Source of the DNA: NORP309 sp964352735
GTDB taxonomy: Bacteria; Pseudomonadota; Gammaproteobacteria; Xanthomonadales; Marinicellaceae
Assembly (NCBI GenBank): GCA_964352735.1
Contig: CAYGTC010000017.1
Span: 10,530-74,529 of the forward strand
DNA length: 64,000 nucleotides
Reading direction: 5' to 3'
This document shows, piece after piece, positions 62,383 through 64,000 of the stretch. Below the pieces are notes generated by a model that saw nothing but the letters and a program-made list of their open reading frames with translations, ran no database searches and was not told the origin of the DNA. Position 1 is the first letter of the stretch. Each line of letters begins with the position of its first letter. Both the position numbers and the translations under genes were made by a program.

Positions 62383-63540
62383 ATGCCTTTTGACAATATG
62401 AACTGGTTGAGACTTACGCCCGATTCCATTGGTAATTTTATTGCCCTTTTTCAGTCAGCAATGGCATTGACATATGTGTTAAGCCTTAAGCATAAGTCTC
62501 GTGACACCAGAATATTAATTACATATTTGAGTTTTTTGACTGTGATGATATTCACTGGTTTTTTGCAGCGTACTGGACCTGCCAGTTGGCAACATTATTT
62601 ATTCTTAGCCAAGATTTGTAGTGCTATGTTGATGCTGACAGCATTAATTTATTTTGCTCAAACATTTTTATTGCCCACAGAGCAGCAAAAACCGACATTG
62701 TCTTTCAAGCTCATATTGAGTTTGACATTGATTGCATTGGCAGTTTTATGTCTGGGTCAATTGGGTTTTGGATGGATTAAGGCGCCACGCTTTTTTGTAT
62801 TCGCCATGCCTATTTTTTTGTTGGTACTTACCATCGCACCCTGCTTGATTTTTTTTCGTCGTACGCTTGCAAATATGAAATCCCGTCAAACAAATTTCTA
62901 TACCAAATTATTATACCCTGTTGGGGAGCAAGCAAAAGGCTTACGTAATTTCGGCCTGTTATCGATACTGCCTTGGTTGATTATGATCAGTGGTATGTTA
63001 ACTTTTTATGGATATTTTGCCTTAGCAATACGTGATGTGATCATATTGATACTTGGCTCTGCCTATATTTTTGGGTTTCTGATTTTATATTTGGGTCATG
63101 CAAAAGAAAAGACTTCAGTCAATTTAAAATTGATTGCCGTATCCGTGGTAGCCGCTCTTTTGGTTTTGCAGACCATTGCATCGTTATTATTTACACCTAA
63201 ACGATTGGCCGCACAAACGGGAGCTAAAACATTGAGTGGACATTCAGTCTTATTCAGTAAAAAAAATACAGGGGGTTATCACGTAGTGCACAATGACTCT
63301 CAGACCATTGAATCTCCCATTGATTCATCTACTTCTCATGAAATACCATTAAATCAAGTCCCTAATAATGGCCTTATCGAACTGGGTTTTGATTTTCCAT
63401 TTTATCAACAAATGTGGAATACTGTTTATGTCAATGAAAATGGCTTTGTCACATTTTCACAGCCGTATGACACTACACGTTCCACGCTATACAGAAGTGT
63501 ACCTGACTCTTTCGATGGTTTAAAAAACACCCAACAATAA
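62383..63540 (+). CDS. Membrane sensor, N-terminal part (frame broken at A6)
   Basis: First 385 codons of a membrane receptor. Predicted helices occupy about residues 15-250 (six or seven), then an extracytoplasmic domain with VYVNENGFVTFSQPYD, a nidogen-like pattern seen in bacterial sensors. The frame ends at TAA shortly after an A6 run. The -1 frame continues with matching domain sequence, a further membrane helix and a HAMP-like start, so the real product is longer. Whether the gene is broken, a sequencing slip is present, or a programmed shift occurs cannot be told here. Confidence 0.75.
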   Translation: MPFDNMNWLRLTPDSIGNFIALFQSAMALTYVLSLKHKSRDTRILITYLSFLTVMIFTGFLQRTGPASWQHYLFLAKICSAMLMLTALIYFAQTFLLPTEQQKPTLSFKLILSLTLIALAVLCLGQLGFGWIKAPRFFVFAMPIFLLVLTIAPCLIFFRRTLANMKSRQTNFYTKLLYPVGEQAKGLRNFGLLSILPWLIMISGMLTFYGYFALAIRDVIILILGSAYIFGFLILYLGHAKEKTSVNLKLIAVSVVAALLVLQTIASLLFTPKRLAAQTGAKTLSGHSVLFSKKNTGGYHVVHNDSQTIESPIDSSTSHEIPLNQVPNNGLIELGFDFPFYQQMWNTVYVNENGFVTFSQPYDTTRSTLYRSVPDSFDGLKNTQQ

Positions 63541-64000
63541 TGGTTTTCTGTAATGATTCATCAATTGACAAAAGCCGTATCATCACTTATTACAAACAAG
63601 ATGAGAAAGTCATTATCAACTGGAAAAACTCTTCTGATATTTCTTTCCAATTGCACCTTTTTCGCAACGGTGCTATTAAATTTGATTATTTGCACACTGC
63701 AACGATGAGCCAAGGCCTGATCGGCATAAGTCCAGGTGTTTATTCGGATGATAAATCGAATAAAGAATTACCATTACAATTGTTTGAAAAAAACGTGATG
63801 GAAATTCCTGCAGGCTTTGCCATGATAGAAAACTTAACTCAAAGGTATCAACAACATGCCCATCAACAATTGTCTTGGATTTTAATCATCATAGTGGTTT
63901 CGGTAATGCTGATCATAGTTACTTTCCCATTATTCTACAAACAAATATTAATTAGTCCTCTAAAAAATCTACTTGATGGCTTGAAAAGTGTAGATCAAGG
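63507..64000 (+). CDS. Membrane sensor, continuation in the -1 frame, cut by window edge
   Basis: The frame in phase with 63528 has no stop from 63507 to the end of the window. After the A6 tract it reads KKHPTIMVFCNDSS, then ITYYKQDEKVIINWKNS and FQLHLFRNGAIKFDYL, the second half of the nidogen-like domain, a membrane helix (WILIIIVVSVMLIIVTFPLF) and a HAMP-like SPLKNLLDGLKSVDQG. It is the direct continuation of the preceding reading frame; the output domain lies beyond 64000. Confidence 0.7.
63522..63528 (+). other. A AAA AAC slippery heptamer at the frame break
   Basis: In the zero frame TTA AAA AAC, the heptamer A AAA AAC allows both tRNAs to slip back one base; the following -1 codons CAC CCA ACA continue the protein. 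I see no strong stimulating hairpin in the 60 bases after it. A missing A in the tract would give the same product. Confidence 0.6.

Overview
The window is AT-rich DNA (roughly 35-40 % GC by eye) from a gammaproteobacterium. Three gene neighbourhoods are typical of that class: dciA / M23 peptidase / secA / mutT; xerC - DUF484 - dapF - lptM; and pilT - pilU. Outer-membrane TonB receptors, RdgC and a Slt-type transglycosylase fit a free-living, probably aquatic, Gram-negative cell. I do not name a genus.

Region 1 (1-42.6 kb) is ordinary chromosome. It holds tRNA CCA addition (cca, cut by the window edge), wall turnover (slt, two M23 peptidases), rdgC, a TonB receptor, a large hybrid histidine kinase beside the twitching ATPases pilT/pilU, a voltage-gated K+ channel, sufT, and a paiB-like gene. 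A thiamine-uptake operon follows, in which a TPP riboswitch precedes a TonB receptor and a PnuC-type inner-membrane transporter. Next come a zinc peptidase, a lipoprotein PPIase, arsC-wrbA, hemE, an ArsR-type repressor with the cysteine spacing of persulfide sensors, mscS, ispDF, a trimethylamine-dehydrogenase-like flavoenzyme, secA, xerC/dapF/lptM, an esterase, birA and a SPOR protein.

Region 2 (42.6 to about 60 kb) is an integrated element at the 3' end of a tRNA-Thr(UGU) gene. A large serine recombinase reads into the tRNA. Behind it lie a palindromic operator, an unknown protein, an ankyrin protein, an orphan VirD4-type coupling protein, two paralogous four-TM membrane proteins with four conserved cysteines (one coupled to a secreted cysteine-containing protein), several unknown small genes, a HerA-DUF4297 defence pair, the antirestriction gene ardA, a ParDE toxin-antitoxin pair and the C-terminal piece of what looks like a relaxase. 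Its intergenic stretches are unusually rich in hairpins. They include a multi-stem candidate RNA at 51.2 kb, a leader with an attenuator-like terminator at 51.0 kb, and a large fold-back before ardA. It reads as a mobilizable element that has partly decayed and carries both defence and anti-defence genes.

Region 3 (60-64 kb) is gene-poor. A PhnD-like periplasmic binding protein lies divergent from a multi-membrane sensor gene whose reading frame is broken by one base at an A6 tract (A AAA AAC) and continues in the -1 frame to the end of the window. The right end of the element could not be placed.
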